Below are positions 40,239 to 49,024 of a stretch of 64,000 bases of DNA, piece after piece. The notes below the pieces were generated by a model that was not told where the DNA came from, ran no database searches, and was given only the letters and a program-made list of their open reading frames with translations. Source of the stretch: AP-15 sp963716115 (GTDB lineage: Bacteria; Pseudomonadota; Alphaproteobacteria; ATCC43930; CGMCC-115725); contig CAVQSZ010000027.1 of the NCBI GenBank assembly GCA_963716115.1, positions 71,658 to 135,657 of the forward strand, in the 5' to 3' direction. A program made the position numbers and the translations under genes. Each line of letters opens with the position of its first letter. The stretch's first letter is position 1.

Positions 40239-41026
40239 CCCTCGCCCGCGGCGCAGTCGCAGTCCTGTCAACCGCCGACCCTGCGCAAAAGGCGGCGGCG
40301 AGCCGGGCGCTGGCCGCGGCCTGGGCCGCCGGCGAAATCGAGGTCGGCCGGGCCGCGCCGCCGCCGCGCCCGGCCCGGCCGCCGCGCCCGCTGCTGCGCC
40401 CGCCCAACGAGATGCCGAAGCGCCGGGCTTTCGGCGCGCCGGCGGGGCGGCTCGCGCTCCTGCACGCCCTCGCCCATATCGAGCTCAACGCCATCGACCT
40501 CGCCTGGGATATCGTGGCCCGGTTTTCCGGCGAGGGGCTGGCGCGCGAATTCTACGGCGACTGGGCCGGCGTCGCCGCCGAGGAGGCGCTGCATTTCGAG
40601 CTGCTGGCCGCGCGGCTCGGCGATTTCGCCGCCGCCTACGGCGATCTTCCGGCGCATGACGGGCTGTGGGAGGCGGCGGCGGCGACCGCCGACGACCTCG
40701 TGGCGCGCCTCGCCGTCGTGCCGCTGGTGCTCGAGGCGCGCGGGCTCGACGTGACGCCGAGGATGGCGGCCCGCCTCGACCGCGCCGGCGATGCGCCGAG
40801 CGCCGCCATCCTGCGTCGCATTTATCGCGACGAGATCGGCCACGTCGCGGTCGGGGCGCGCTGGTTCGAGCAGGTCTGCCGCGAGCGCGGGCTGATCCCC
40901 GAGGACGCCTTCAAGGACCGGGTCCGCCGCTGCTTCAAGGGCGAGCTCAAGCCGCCCTTCAACCACGAGGCGCGCGCCGCCGCCGGCCTTCCCGTCGCTT
41001 ATTATGCGCCGGCTCGATTAGGCTAG
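40235..41026 (+). CDS. Ferritin-like domain protein of the DUF455 family
   Basis: About 263 residues, helical. Metal-ligand motifs of the ferritin-like class are visible: HALAHIELNAIDLAWD near residue 75, EEALHFELLAARL near 110 and RDEIGHVAVGARWFE near 200. These fit a di-iron carboxylate site as in MiaE-related proteins; the reaction is not established. Homologs begin with TLAxGAVAVLxTADP, and here TLARGAVAVLSTADP has no ATG or GTG before it. The CTG at 40235, overlapping the bcp stop, is the best start in frame. It follows glnE-bcp in the same orientation and is probably co-transcribed. Confidence 0.78.
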   Translation: MTLARGAVAVLSTADPAQKAAASRALAAAWAAGEIEVGRAAPPPRPARPPRPLLRPPNEMPKRRAFGAPAGRLALLHALAHIELNAIDLAWDIVARFSGEGLAREFYGDWAGVAAEEALHFELLAARLGDFAAAYGDLPAHDGLWEAAAATADDLVARLAVVPLVLEARGLDVTPRMAARLDRAGDAPSAAILRRIYRDEIGHVAVGARWFEQVCRERGLIPEDAFKDRVRRCFKGELKPPFNHEARAAAGLPVAYYAPARLG

Positions 41027-41152
41027 GTTATTCGCATAAAGCAAAGACCGTCGCGGCCGGCATCGGATATTGGTGGGCGCAAAATCGGGTTCGCCGCGTC
41101 GTCCCGCCGCGGGCCGACGGCGAACCAAGGGAGAGCAAGGGGGCTGCGCGTC

Positions 41153-41281
41153 ATGTTGGAGCCGCTGGAGCGGCAGGCCAGGCTGATCTTAAACCGGCGG
41201 AAGATCATGATCGCCGCGGTCCTCCACGACATGCGCGATTGCTTCGGCCGACGCCCGCGCTCCGCCCGATCGATGGGATGA
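41153..41281 (+). CDS. Small hypothetical protein, 42 residues
   Basis: ATG at 41153 follows AAGGGGG at about ten bases. The product is basic (MLEPLERQARLILNRRKIM then AAVLHDMRD) with no domain I recognise. Its stop lies one base before the next small gene, which suggests a two-gene unit and supports its being real. It is too short for codon statistics to decide. Confidence 0.35.
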   Translation: MLEPLERQARLILNRRKIMIAAVLHDMRDCFGRRPRSARSMG

Positions 41282-41282
41282 C

Positions 41283-41519
41283 ATGAGCAAGCGCAGTCCG
41301 CTCGATCGCGCCAGACGGCGATTGCCGTGGCCGCGGCGTCGTCCGCCGGAGCGGCTCGGCCGCCGCCTCGACCGGGCCGCCTATCGGCTGAACCCGTACC
41401 TGCTGGCGGTGGCGATCGGCTTGGCCGTCCTCAACCTGACCTTCTTCGTGGCGCTGAAGGTGACGCCGACGGGGCCGCGGCCGGGCACGCACATGAGCGC
41501 GGCGGGGACCGGCCGATAG
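41283..41519 (+). CDS. Small membrane protein, 78 residues, one transmembrane helix
   Basis: A strongly basic N-terminal part (MSKRSPLDRARRRLPWPRRR) is followed by a single hydrophobic segment LLAVAIGLAVLNLTFFVAL at about residues 40-58 and a short Pro/Gly tail. By the positive-inside rule the N-terminus would be cytoplasmic. No family is recognised. Bases 41520-41661 downstream hold a GGCGAAGGCCGGGACCC-type repeat and no gene. Confidence 0.45.
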   Translation: MSKRSPLDRARRRLPWPRRRPPERLGRRLDRAAYRLNPYLLAVAIGLAVLNLTFFVALKVTPTGPRPGTHMSAAGTGR

Positions 41520-41661
41520 TTCTCGCTGGTGGTGCGGCCCAAACATCAGAGTCCGTGATCCCATGCCTTCCACGGCGAAGGCCGGGACCCATTTCTGCGA
41601 TGGGCGCCGGCCTTCGCCGGTGTGGTTCACGAGTGGGTCACGATCCGTTAGGTGCTGTCCG

Positions 41662-42438
41662 CTAGCAGCAAGCCGCATTGGCCGCGCCGGCGAACAGGTC
41701 GGGCATGCGGAACCGGCTCAGATAGGACCGCTCGAAATCCGCCAGCGCCGAGAGCGCCTCGACATCCTTGATGCTGACCCGGTGCGCCTCGATGCCGACG
41801 AGGTCGTCGTCGCGCAGCTGGCGCAGGGTGCGGTTGACGTGCGGCACGCTGAGGCCGAGCGCGTCGCCGATCAGCTCCTGGGTCAGCGGCATCGGATACG
41901 AGCTGTCGTCGGCGAGGCCGATGATCTGGAAGCGGACTAAGAGCTCGAGCAGGAAATGGGCGACGCGCTCGAGCGCGGTGCGCCGGCCGACATCGGTCAG
42001 ATGCTCGGTGTAGATCGCGGCCTCGGCGGAGAACGACCAGAAAATCGCCGCGGCGAGCCGCGGGCGCTGCTCGATCATCCCGATCAGGGCGCTGAACGGG
42101 ATTGGCGTCACGACCGCATCGGTCAGCGCGCTGACCGAGTAGAGCGCGCTCTCGAAAAAACAGGCGGGATAGCCGATAAAGTCGCCGGGGAGCGCGATGT
42201 TCAGCACCTGGCGGCGGCCGTCGTGCAGGATCCGGTAGCGGATCGCGATGCCGACGTTGATCGCGAAAAGCCCGTCGTATCGCCTTCCCTGGGTAATGAT
42301 CTCCCGGCCGTGGCGGACCGGGCGGGCGGCGGCTTCGAGATCTCGCAGCGCCGTCAGCTCGGCGGGCGACAGCGCCGCGAGCCGGCGCAGCCTTCGGATC
42401 AGCGGGGTCTCGGCCGCCACCGCCGCCGGCGCGCTCAT
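41662..42438 (-). CDS. Crp/Fnr-family regulator without a cAMP-binding signature
   Basis: 258 residues: cyclic-nucleotide-binding-like beta barrel about 20-140, dimerisation helix, then a winged helix with TQELIGDALGLSVPHVNRTL. The phosphate-binding cassette that binds cAMP (E...RS) is absent; the region reads GDFIGYPACFFESALYS. The recognition helix SVPHVNR lacks the Arg-Glu pair that reads TGTGA. There are no N-terminal cysteines for an iron-sulfur cluster. So it neither binds cAMP in the Crp manner nor uses the CRP sites found here; its ligand is unknown. It starts at 42438 inside the pyrC stop (ATGA), so it is co-translated with pyrC. Confidence 0.85.
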   Translation of the reverse strand: MSAPAAVAAETPLIRRLRRLAALSPAELTALRDLEAAARPVRHGREIITQGRRYDGLFAINVGIAIRYRILHDGRRQVLNIALPGDFIGYPACFFESALYSVSALTDAVVTPIPFSALIGMIEQRPRLAAAIFWSFSAEAAIYTEHLTDVGRRTALERVAHFLLELLVRFQIIGLADDSSYPMPLTQELIGDALGLSVPHVNRTLRQLRDDDLVGIEAHRVSIKDVEALSALADFERSYLSRFRMPDLFAGAANAACC

Positions 42439-43487
42439 GTCGCCCCTCCCGCAGGCCCGGCGAGCCGCCAGCGCAAGCTCTCGCCGCCGCGGAAGGGAAC
42501 GACGGCGCGGTCGCCTTCGCCGACCAGCGCCGGGACCGCCAGCGGCTCGCGCCGCAAGGTGACGCGGGCCTCGTTCGGCGGCAGCCGGTAGAATTGCGGC
42601 CCGTTCAGCGCAGCAAAGCCCTCGAGCCGGTCGAGCGCCCCTTCCTCCTCGAACGCCTCGGCATAGATTTCGAGGGCGCATGGGGCGGTGAAGACGCCGG
42701 CGCAGCCGCAGGCGGCCTCCTTGGTCGGGGCGGCATGCGGCGCGCTGTCGGTGCCGAGAAAGAAATGCGGGTCGCCCGAGGCCGCCGCCCGGCGCAGCGC
42801 CAGCCGATGCTTTTCGCGCTTGGCGATCGGCAGACAATAGAGATGCGGCCGAATGCCGCCGGCGAAGAGCGCGTTGCGGTTGATCACGAGGTGATGCGCG
42901 GTGATCGTCGCCGCCAGGCTCGCGCCGGCCGAGGCGACGTATTGCGCCGCCTCCTCGGTGGTGATGTGCTCGAAGACGATGCGCAATTCGGGCAGCCGCC
43001 GGCGCAGCGGGTCGAGCACGCGGTCGATGAACGCCGCCTCGCGGTCGAAGATGTCGACCTCCGGGTCGGTGACCTCGCCATGAACGAGGAGCGGCATGCC
43101 GAGCCCGGCCATCCGCTCCAGCACCGGCATCACCCGCCCGAGATCGCTGACGCCGAAGGCCGAATTGGTCGTCGCATGCGCCGGGTAGAGCTTGACCGCG
43201 GCGAAGACGCCCTCCGCCCAGCCGCTTGCGACCTCGCCCGGATCGGTCGCGTCGGTCAGATAGCAGGTCATCAGCGGCGTGAAGTCCGCGCCCGGCTGGA
43301 GGGCGGCGAGGATCCGCCCGCGATAGCCGCGCGCCGCGGCGACATCGGCCACCGGCGGGACCAGGTTCGGCATCACGATCGCGCGGGCGAACTGGCGCGC
43401 GGTGTAGGGCAGCGCCTGCGCCAGCATCGCGCCGTCGCGCAGATGGACGTGCCAGTCGTCCGGACGGCGCATCGTTATCGCGTCCAT
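42435..43487 (-). CDS. pyrC: Dihydroorotase (class II)
   Basis: Third step of pyrimidine synthesis: cyclises carbamoyl-aspartate to dihydroorotate. The 350-residue protein has the zinc-binding DDWHVHLRDG near residue 10, the bridging Lys in AAVKLYPAHATTNS near 98, VHGEVTDPEVDIFDRE near 135, FEHITTEEA near 170 and FFLGTDSAPH near 242, as in the homodimeric class II enzymes such as E. coli PyrC. The ATG at 43487 follows GGAGGCGGAAAG. The downstream Crp/Fnr-type gene overlaps its stop. Confidence 0.95.
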   Translation of the reverse strand: MDAITMRRPDDWHVHLRDGAMLAQALPYTARQFARAIVMPNLVPPVADVAAARGYRGRILAALQPGADFTPLMTCYLTDATDPGEVASGWAEGVFAAVKLYPAHATTNSAFGVSDLGRVMPVLERMAGLGMPLLVHGEVTDPEVDIFDREAAFIDRVLDPLRRRLPELRIVFEHITTEEAAQYVASAGASLAATITAHHLVINRNALFAGGIRPHLYCLPIAKREKHRLALRRAAASGDPHFFLGTDSAPHAAPTKEAACGCAGVFTAPCALEIYAEAFEEEGALDRLEGFAALNGPQFYRLPPNEARVTLRREPLAVPALVGEGDRAVVPFRGGESLRWRLAGPAGGAT

Positions 43488-43829
43488 TCTTTCCGCCTCC
43501 TGCTCCCGCCCTCAGGATAGAGCGGCGGGGGCGGGGAAGAAACCGCGCCGTTGCTCGTTGCTCGCGGGAAAAGTCCCGTCGGTATGAACGGGGTCGCACT
43601 CGGAGCGGGACCGGCCGGCTTTGATCGCGGGTGCAGGCCACGCTCGGCTGGCATTCCCGTGGCCATGGGCGCCAAACGAACGGGGGAGCGCCTGATCTTT
43701 ACCTGTAAAAGCAGGCGGAACAGGGCCCGGCGCGATGCCGCACGACCAGACATGCCGGGATTCCGCTTGCGGGGGCCGGGCCGATCGCCGACGATCCGCG
43801 CCGACATGGTTTCCGCCGGAGGGCACGGC

Positions 43830-45010
43830 ATGGACGATCTCTATTTGCGCAGCGGCATTTTTCTCGCGCCGTTCCACAATCACGACGAGAACCCGACCCT
43901 GTCGATCGAGCGCGACCTGGAATTGCTGGAGCATCTCGACCGGCTCAACTACCACGAGGCCTGGATCGGCGAGCACCATTCGGGCGGGCTTCGAGCTGAT
44001 CGCCTGCCCGGAGATGTTCATCGCCGCCGCCGCACAGCGCACCCGGCACATCCGGCTCGGCACCGGCGTCGTCTCGCTCCCTTACCACAACCCGTTCATG
44101 CTGGCCGACCGCATGGTCCAGCTCGACCATATGACGCGCGGCCGGGCGATGCTCGGGGTCGGCCCCGGCGCTCTTGTCCACGACGCGCTGAAGATCGGCA
44201 TCGACCCCGGCGAGCAGCGCCGGATGATGAACGAGTCGTTCGACGTCGTCGTCCGGCTGCTGCATGGCGAGACGGTCACCCGCAAGACCGACTGGTTCAA
44301 CCTGACCGAGGCGCAATTGCAATTGCGCTCGTACACAAGGCCGACGATGGAATTGGCGGTGGCGGCGGCGCGCTCGCCCTCGGGCTCGCTGCTCTCCGGC
44401 AAATACGGGGTCGGCATGCTGTCGATCGGCGGCACCAGCCCGATGGCGATGGAGCGGCACACCGAGAATTGGGGGCTCTACGAGCAGACCGCGCGCGCCA
44501 ACGGGCATATCCCCAACCGCAGGGACTGGCGGGTCGTCGGCCTCTTCCACATCGCCGAGACCCGCGAGCAGGCGCGCGCGAACGTGCAGTTCGGGGTGCA
44601 GGCCTTCGCCAATTATTTCCGCGACGTGGCGACCTTTCCGATCATCCCGCCCGAGGTCGGCGATCCGGCCCAATGGCTGATCGAGAGCGGCACGGGCTGC
44701 ATCGGCACCCCCGACGACGCGATCGCCTATGTCGAGCGGCTGGTCGCCGGCTCCGGCGGCTTTGGCGTGCTTGTGCGAATTGGCGCAGAACTGGGCCGAT
44801 TGGGACGCGACCAAGAAGCATTACGAGCTGATGGCGCGTTTTGTGCACCCGCATTTTCAGAAGAGCCGCGAATTTCTGCGCGGCAGCTATGATTTCGCCA
44901 CCAGCCACCATGTCGACTTCACCGGCCAGGCGAGTGCCGCGATTCAGAAGGAGATCGACCGCCACGCCGCCAGCCGGGCCGGCGAGCCCCGGCGCGACGC
45001 GGCGGAGTAG
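43830..45010 (+). CDS. LLM-class flavin-dependent monooxygenase, two frameshifts
   Basis: Bacterial luciferase-fold flavin monooxygenase of about 392 residues when repaired. The N-terminus has SGIFLAPFHNHDENPTL and EAWIGEHHSGG. The core reads RLGTGVVSLPYHNPFMLADR, then MLGVGPGALVHDALKIG, and the C-terminus has HYELMARFVHPHFQ. The closest resemblance is to the limonene 1,2-monooxygenase-type group. The ATG at 43830 follows GGAGGGCACGGC. One extra C near 43990 (GGGC-TTCGAG) and one extra T near 44768 (GTGCTT-GTGC) break the frame; removing them gives a continuous protein. The convergent HAD gene starts 4 bases beyond its stop. Confidence 0.85.
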
Positions 45011-45014
45011 GGGG

Positions 45015-45842
45015 TCAGCGGCGGGCGGCGAGGACGGCGTCGGCGATTTCGACAAAGCCCCTGCCGCCGCCGCCCTTTGTCACCCAGCGCGGCGGTGTGG
45101 CCATTTGATCGGTGAAGCGCGCGACTGTCGCGACGCCGACCGAATGCGGGAAAAAGCCGAACATCGGCTCGTCGTTCATCGAATCGCCGACATAGAGGAA
45201 GGCGTCGCGCTCCCGCTCGAGGTCGGCCGCGAACAGCGCCGCCATGATCCGGCGGGTCATGGCGAGCTTGTCGAAGCCGCCGAGCCAGCCGAGCACCCAG
45301 AGCGAGTTGACCACGGTCCGGGCCCCCGCGGCGGCGAGCCGGGCGGCGATCTCGTCCGCGCCCGGCGGGCCCGGGTTGCGGAAGGCGAGCGTGGCTTGGC
45401 GATAGCGCTGGTCGGCCGCCGGCTCGGCGCCGGGGAGATCGGCCGCGATCTGCGCGGCGAGCTCGACGAGGCGCCGCAGATGGCGTTCGCGCTCCGCCTC
45501 GGGTGTCCAGAACCGGCGTTCGGTCTCGCCCGAGGCAGGGTCATGGCGAAAGCACAGCCCGCCATTCTCGCCGATCACCGCGTCGACCGGCCACATCCGG
45601 CACATCAGGTCGCACCAGCCGGCCGGCGCCGCGGTGACCGGGATCAGCTTGAGCCCGGCCTCGTGCAGCCGTTCGAGCGCGTCAAAGGCCGCCGCCGGCA
45701 GCCGCGCGCCCTCGGTCAGCGTGTCGTCGACATCGCTCAGCACAAAGCGGATGCCCCGGAGCCTGGCGGCCGGGAGGCGGTCGAATGGCTGCAATGCGAA
45801 TTTCTTTCCCGCGATATCCCTTGCATCCGGGCGCGAGCCCAT
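45015..45842 (-). CDS. HAD-IIB family phosphatase
   Basis: About 275 residues. HAD motif I is DVDDTLTEG near residue 37, the cap domain follows, motif II includes PVTAAPAGW, and motif IV is GDSMNDEPMF near 225, then GFFPHSVGVATV. These features fit the Cof-type/mannosyl-3-phosphoglycerate phosphatase group of sugar phosphatases; the substrate is not clear. I use the ATG at 45842, which has no good ribosome site, so the first 25 or so residues are uncertain. It is divergent from ubiK across about 55 bases. Confidence 0.78.
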   Translation of the reverse strand: MGSRPDARDIAGKKFALQPFDRLPAARLRGIRFVLSDVDDTLTEGARLPAAAFDALERLHEAGLKLIPVTAAPAGWCDLMCRMWPVDAVIGENGGLCFRHDPASGETERRFWTPEAERERHLRRLVELAAQIAADLPGAEPAADQRYRQATLAFRNPGPPGADEIAARLAAAGARTVVNSLWVLGWLGGFDKLAMTRRIMAALFAADLERERDAFLYVGDSMNDEPMFGFFPHSVGVATVARFTDQMATPPRWVTKGGGGRGFVEIADAVLAARR

Positions 45843-45897
45843 ATTTACACGCGCGGGGCCGACGGGCGAAAGCCGGGTTCCGGCGGAGGGCCAGCCG

Positions 45898-46242
45898 ATG
45901 CAGAGCCAGAACCGGTTGCTCGACGACCTTGCCCGCGTCGCCGCGGGGGCGATGAGCACCCTTTCCGGGGTCAAGGGCGAGGTCGAGTCGCGGCTGCGCG
46001 AGCAGCTGGAGCGGGTGCTCGCCGGCATGGACCTTGTCAGCCGCGACGAATTCGACGCGGTCAAGGCGATGGCGGCCAAGGCCCGCGCCGAGCAGGAGGA
46101 TTTGGCGGCGCGGGTCGCGGCGCTCGAATCGCGCCTCGCGGCCGTGCCGCCGGGGCCGGCCGGTTCCGGCCCGGCCGGCGAAGAGGCGCCGCCGACTCCG
46201 AGCGATCCGTCGGAAAGCGGCGGGGGTGAGGGCGGCCATTGA
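45898..46242 (+). CDS. ubiK: Ubiquinone biosynthesis accessory factor UbiK (BMFP domain)
   Basis: 114-residue protein starting MQSQNRLLDDLARVAAGAM, with an amphipathic helix followed by a coiled coil (REQLERVLAGMDLVSRDEFD ... ALESRLA), the form of the BMFP/YqiC family that helps ubiquinone synthesis complexes at the membrane. The tail is Pro/Gly/Ser-rich. The ATG follows GGCGGAGGGCC. It opens a forward run with the YbjN-like gene and proC. Confidence 0.85.
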   Translation: MQSQNRLLDDLARVAAGAMSTLSGVKGEVESRLREQLERVLAGMDLVSRDEFDAVKAMAAKARAEQEDLAARVAALESRLAAVPPGPAGSGPAGEEAPPTPSDPSESGGGEGGH

Positions 46243-46311
46243 CAGGCGCGGATTGTTGTTCCTACGAGACCATATTTTGATGGCTTCCAACGCTGCCGCG
46301 AGGAGCGCCCG

Positions 46312-46818
46312 ATGACCTCCGTCGCCGTCTCCGAACCCTCGCCGCTTTCCGGCAACCCGATCGATCTGGTCGAGGAGATCGTCATCGCCAACGACTGGGC
46401 GCACGACCGCGCCAGCGACGAGGAGCTGGTGGTCGAGATCTCCGGCCGCTGGTGCGACTACCGGCTCTATTTCGTCTGGCAGGAAGAGATCAGCGCGATG
46501 CACTTTTCGTGCGGCTTCGACATGAAGGTGCCGAAGGCCCGCCGCGCCCCGGTCTACGAGCTCTTGGCGCTGGCCAACGAAAAGCTCTGGCTTGGCCATT
46601 TCGACATCTCGGCCGAGGACAACTCGCCGGCTTTTCGCCACGCGGTGCTGCTGCGCGGGGTGCTGGCCGCAAGCGTCGAGCAGGTCGAGGATCTGGTCGA
46701 TATTGCGCTCTCCGAATGCGAGCGGTTCTACCCGGCCTTTCAGCTCGTCGTCTGGGGCGGCAAGTCGCCGGCTCAGGCGATCGAGGCGGCGATGATCGAC
46801 CCGGTCGGAGAAGCCTGA
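46312..46818 (+). CDS. YbjN domain protein
   Basis: 168-residue cytoplasmic protein with the YbjN fold pattern: NPIDLVEEIVIANDW near residue 15, LVVEISGRWCDYRLYF near 40, AMHFSCGFDMKVP near 62, ELLALANEKLWLGHFD near 83 and an internal helix pair. YbjN-like proteins fold like type III secretion chaperones and are linked to stress in enterobacteria; the role in alphaproteobacteria is not known to me. The ATG follows GAGGAGCGCCCG. It sits 18 bases before proC, which is the usual neighbour order. Confidence 0.85.
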   Translation: MTSVAVSEPSPLSGNPIDLVEEIVIANDWAHDRASDEELVVEISGRWCDYRLYFVWQEEISAMHFSCGFDMKVPKARRAPVYELLALANEKLWLGHFDISAEDNSPAFRHAVLLRGVLAASVEQVEDLVDIALSECERFYPAFQLVVWGGKSPAQAIEAAMIDPVGEA

Positions 46819-46835
46819 GGAGGAGGCGGCGCGGC

Positions 46836-47660
46836 ATGAGCGGCGGCGGCGCATCGGCGCGCACCCTGGTCCTCGTCGGCTGCGGCAAGATGGGCGCAGC
46901 GCTGCTCGGCGGCTGGCTGGCCGGCGGCGCCGCCCGGCAGTTTCTCGTGGTCGAGCCGGCCGGGCCGCCGCCGGGGCTTGCCGCGGCCGACAACATATCC
47001 TGGCACGCCGCGGCCGAGGCGCTGCCCGCCGCGGCCGCGCCCGACGCGGTGGTGTTCGCGGTCAAGCCGCAGGTCATCGACGACGTGCTGCCGGGCTATC
47101 GCCGCTGGGCGCGGCCGGAAACCCTCTTCGTGTCGATCGTCGCCGGCAAGACCATGGCCGGCATGACCCGCCATCTCGGCGAGGCCGCGCTGGTGCGCAC
47201 GATGCCGAACACGCCGGCGGCGATCGGGCGCGGGATCACGGTCGCCTGCGCCAGCCCGCTGGTGAGCGCCGAGCAGCGGCGGCTGTGCGACCGGCTGCTC
47301 GGCGCGGTCGGCGAGACCGCCTGGGTCGAGGACGAGGGGCTGCTCGACGCGGTGACCGCGGTCTCCGGCAGCGGCCCCGCCTATGTATTTCTGTTGATCG
47401 AGACGCTGGCGCGGGCCGGCGAGGCGGCGGGGCTGCCGCCCGGCCTCGCCGCGCGGCTGGCGCTCGCCACAGTCGCCGGCTCGGGAGAGCTCGCCCGCGT
47501 CGCGAGCGAGAGCCCGGCCCAATTGCGCGACAACGTGACCAGCCCCGGCGGCACCACCCGCGCCGCGCTCGACGTGCTGATGGCGCCGGATGGGCTCGCG
47601 CCGTTGCTCGAGCGCGCGGTCGCCGCCGCGGCGCGGCGCTCGCGCGAGCTGGCGAGCTGA
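46836..47660 (+). CDS. proC: Pyrroline-5-carboxylate reductase
   Basis: Last step of proline synthesis: reduces pyrroline-5-carboxylate with NAD(P)H. The 274-residue protein has the Rossmann motif LVGCGKMGAALLGGWL near residue 13, FAVKPQVIDDVL near 73, SIVAGKTMAGM near 98, VRTMPNTPAAIGRG near 118, and the signature region AVSGSGPAYVFLLIE with VTSPGGTTRAALDVL near 235. The ATG follows GAGGAGGAGGCGG. The TetR gene follows after 5 bases. Confidence 0.95.
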   Translation: MSGGGASARTLVLVGCGKMGAALLGGWLAGGAARQFLVVEPAGPPPGLAAADNISWHAAAEALPAAAAPDAVVFAVKPQVIDDVLPGYRRWARPETLFVSIVAGKTMAGMTRHLGEAALVRTMPNTPAAIGRGITVACASPLVSAEQRRLCDRLLGAVGETAWVEDEGLLDAVTAVSGSGPAYVFLLIETLARAGEAAGLPPGLAARLALATVAGSGELARVASESPAQLRDNVTSPGGTTRAALDVLMAPDGLAPLLERAVAAAARRSRELAS

Positions 47661-47664
47661 GACG

Positions 47665-48311
47665 GTGGCGAGGGCAGGCGGTCGCCGCGGCAGCGGCAAC
47701 GGCGGGCGCCGCCGCCGCCGAGCGACGCCGACCGGATCATCGACGCGGCGCTCGCCCTTATCGCGACCGACGGCTGGCGGCGGCTGTCGCTCGCTGCGGT
47801 CGCCGCCGAGGCCGGGCTGCCGATCCTGCGCGTCTACCGCAGCTTTGGCTCGAAGCAGGCGATCCTGCGCGGCCTCTTCCGGCGGATCGACGAGGCGGTC
47901 CTTGCCGAGCCGCCGGCGCAAGAGGCCGACGAGCGTCCGCGCGATCGTCTCTTCGACCTGCTGATGCGGCGTTTCGACGCGCTCAGGACGTACCGGCCGG
48001 CCCTCGAGGCGCTGCGCCGCGAGTTGCCGACCGACCCGCTGAGCGCGCTCGGCGCCGGCACGAGGCTGCTGCGGTCGATGCGGTGGATGCTGGAGGCGGC
48101 GGATATCCAGACCGGCGGCTGCCGCGGCGCCGTCGCGGTCAAGCTGACCTGCGCGGCTTATCTCTCGGCCGGGCGCGTGTGGCGGGGGGACGATTCGCCC
48201 GATCTCGCGCGCACGATGGCGGCGCTCGATGCGAGCCTGCGGCGAATCGAGCGCTGGCTGCCGTCGTCGCATCGCCCTCAGGCACCAGATGGCGAGCCGG
48301 CCGCGGCCTGA
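47665..48311 (+). CDS. TetR-family regulator, one frameshift near the start
   Basis: About 215 residues. The DNA-binding domain reads ADRIIDAALALIATDGWRR, LSLAAVAAEAGLPILRVYR and SFGSKQAILRGLF, the regular TetR helix-turn-helix; the rest is helical. No start codon precedes it in frame. The GTG at 47665 in another frame, 5 bases after proC, gives an Arg/Gly/Pro-rich leader that joins by removing one base in the GGCGGGCGCC region near 47700. TetR-family members next to phasin genes often act in lipid or polyhydroxyalkanoate metabolism, but the ligand here is unknown. Confidence 0.8.
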
Positions 48312-48316
48312 TTTGC

Positions 48317-48385
48317 TGCACCGCAAAATTGCTCTTGACGATCGGACGCGCGCGGCCGATATGTGGCTCGTTGTGCAGCGCACAA
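48317..48385 (+). promoter_or_regulatory. Phasin promoter with two TGC-N3-GCA operator candidates
   Basis: TTGACG at 48335-48340 and GATATG at 48358-48363, 17 bases apart, form a sigma-70-like promoter. TTGTGCAGCGCACAA at 48371-48385 is a perfect 15-base inverted repeat at the expected transcription start, and TGCACCGCA at 48317-48325 is a second half-like copy upstream of the -35. Both fit the TGC-N3-GCA pattern described for PhaR, the polyhydroxybutyrate-responsive repressor of phasin genes. Confidence 0.6.
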
Positions 48386-48426
48386 TAAGCAGCGCAACAA
48401 GCCAATCCCCAGATCGGAACCCCGCC

Positions 48427-48861
48427 ATGGCCGAAGCCCGCCCCAGCTTTTTCGATTTCGACATGACCAAGATGATGGCCGATTTCCGCTTCCGTCCGTT
48501 CGACGTCGAGGCGCTGATGGCCTGCCAGCGCCGCAATATCGAGGCGTTGAGCCAAGCGAACCAATTGGCCGTCGAGGGCGTTCAGGCGGTCGCGCGCCGC
48601 CAGATCGAGATCACCCGGCAGGCGTTCGAGGACGCCTCGGCGCTGCTGCGCGACCTGGCCCAGCCGGTCTCGGCCGAGGACCGCATCGCCAAGCACACCG
48701 AATACGCCAAGCAGATGCTCGAAAAGAGCATCAATCACGGGCGCGAGCTGACCCAGCTGGCGGCCAAGGCCGGCGCCGAAGCCGCCGATGTGCTGCGCCG
48801 GCGCGCCAACGAAGGCCTCGACGAGATGCGCGAGCTGACCAGGCTCCAGACCGTCCGCTGA
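48427..48861 (+). CDS. Phasin family protein
   Basis: 144-residue helical protein. The phasin segment reads DVEALMACQRRNIEALSQAN near residue 24, AVARRQIEITRQAFEDA near 55, and long amphipathic helices follow to the end. Phasins coat polyhydroxyalkanoate granules and control their number and size. There is no signal peptide. The gene is monocistronic, with its own promoter and likely PhaR site directly upstream, which strengthens the call. It implies that the organism stores polyhydroxybutyrate. Confidence 0.88.
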   Translation: MAEARPSFFDFDMTKMMADFRFRPFDVEALMACQRRNIEALSQANQLAVEGVQAVARRQIEITRQAFEDASALLRDLAQPVSAEDRIAKHTEYAKQMLEKSINHGRELTQLAAKAGAEAADVLRRRANEGLDEMRELTRLQTVR

Positions 48862-49024
48862 CCACATTCGAGACCGGGCGGCGCGCCGGGCGCGCTGCGG
48901 GGGCGGTTCGGTCGCCGCCGGCCGGCCTGCGGCTGAAATCGCGGTCGCGCCGGCCGGGATAGGCGGCGCCCGCGTTGGGCGCCTTGCGTTTCGCGGCGAC
49001 GGCGATTCCTGCTATAGGGGCGCC

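Noticed and set aside
41662..42438. This Crp/Fnr-type protein as the regulator of the TGTGA sites
   Set aside because: It lacks the cAMP-pocket residues and the Arg-Glu pair in the recognition helix; the Crp at 53680 has both.
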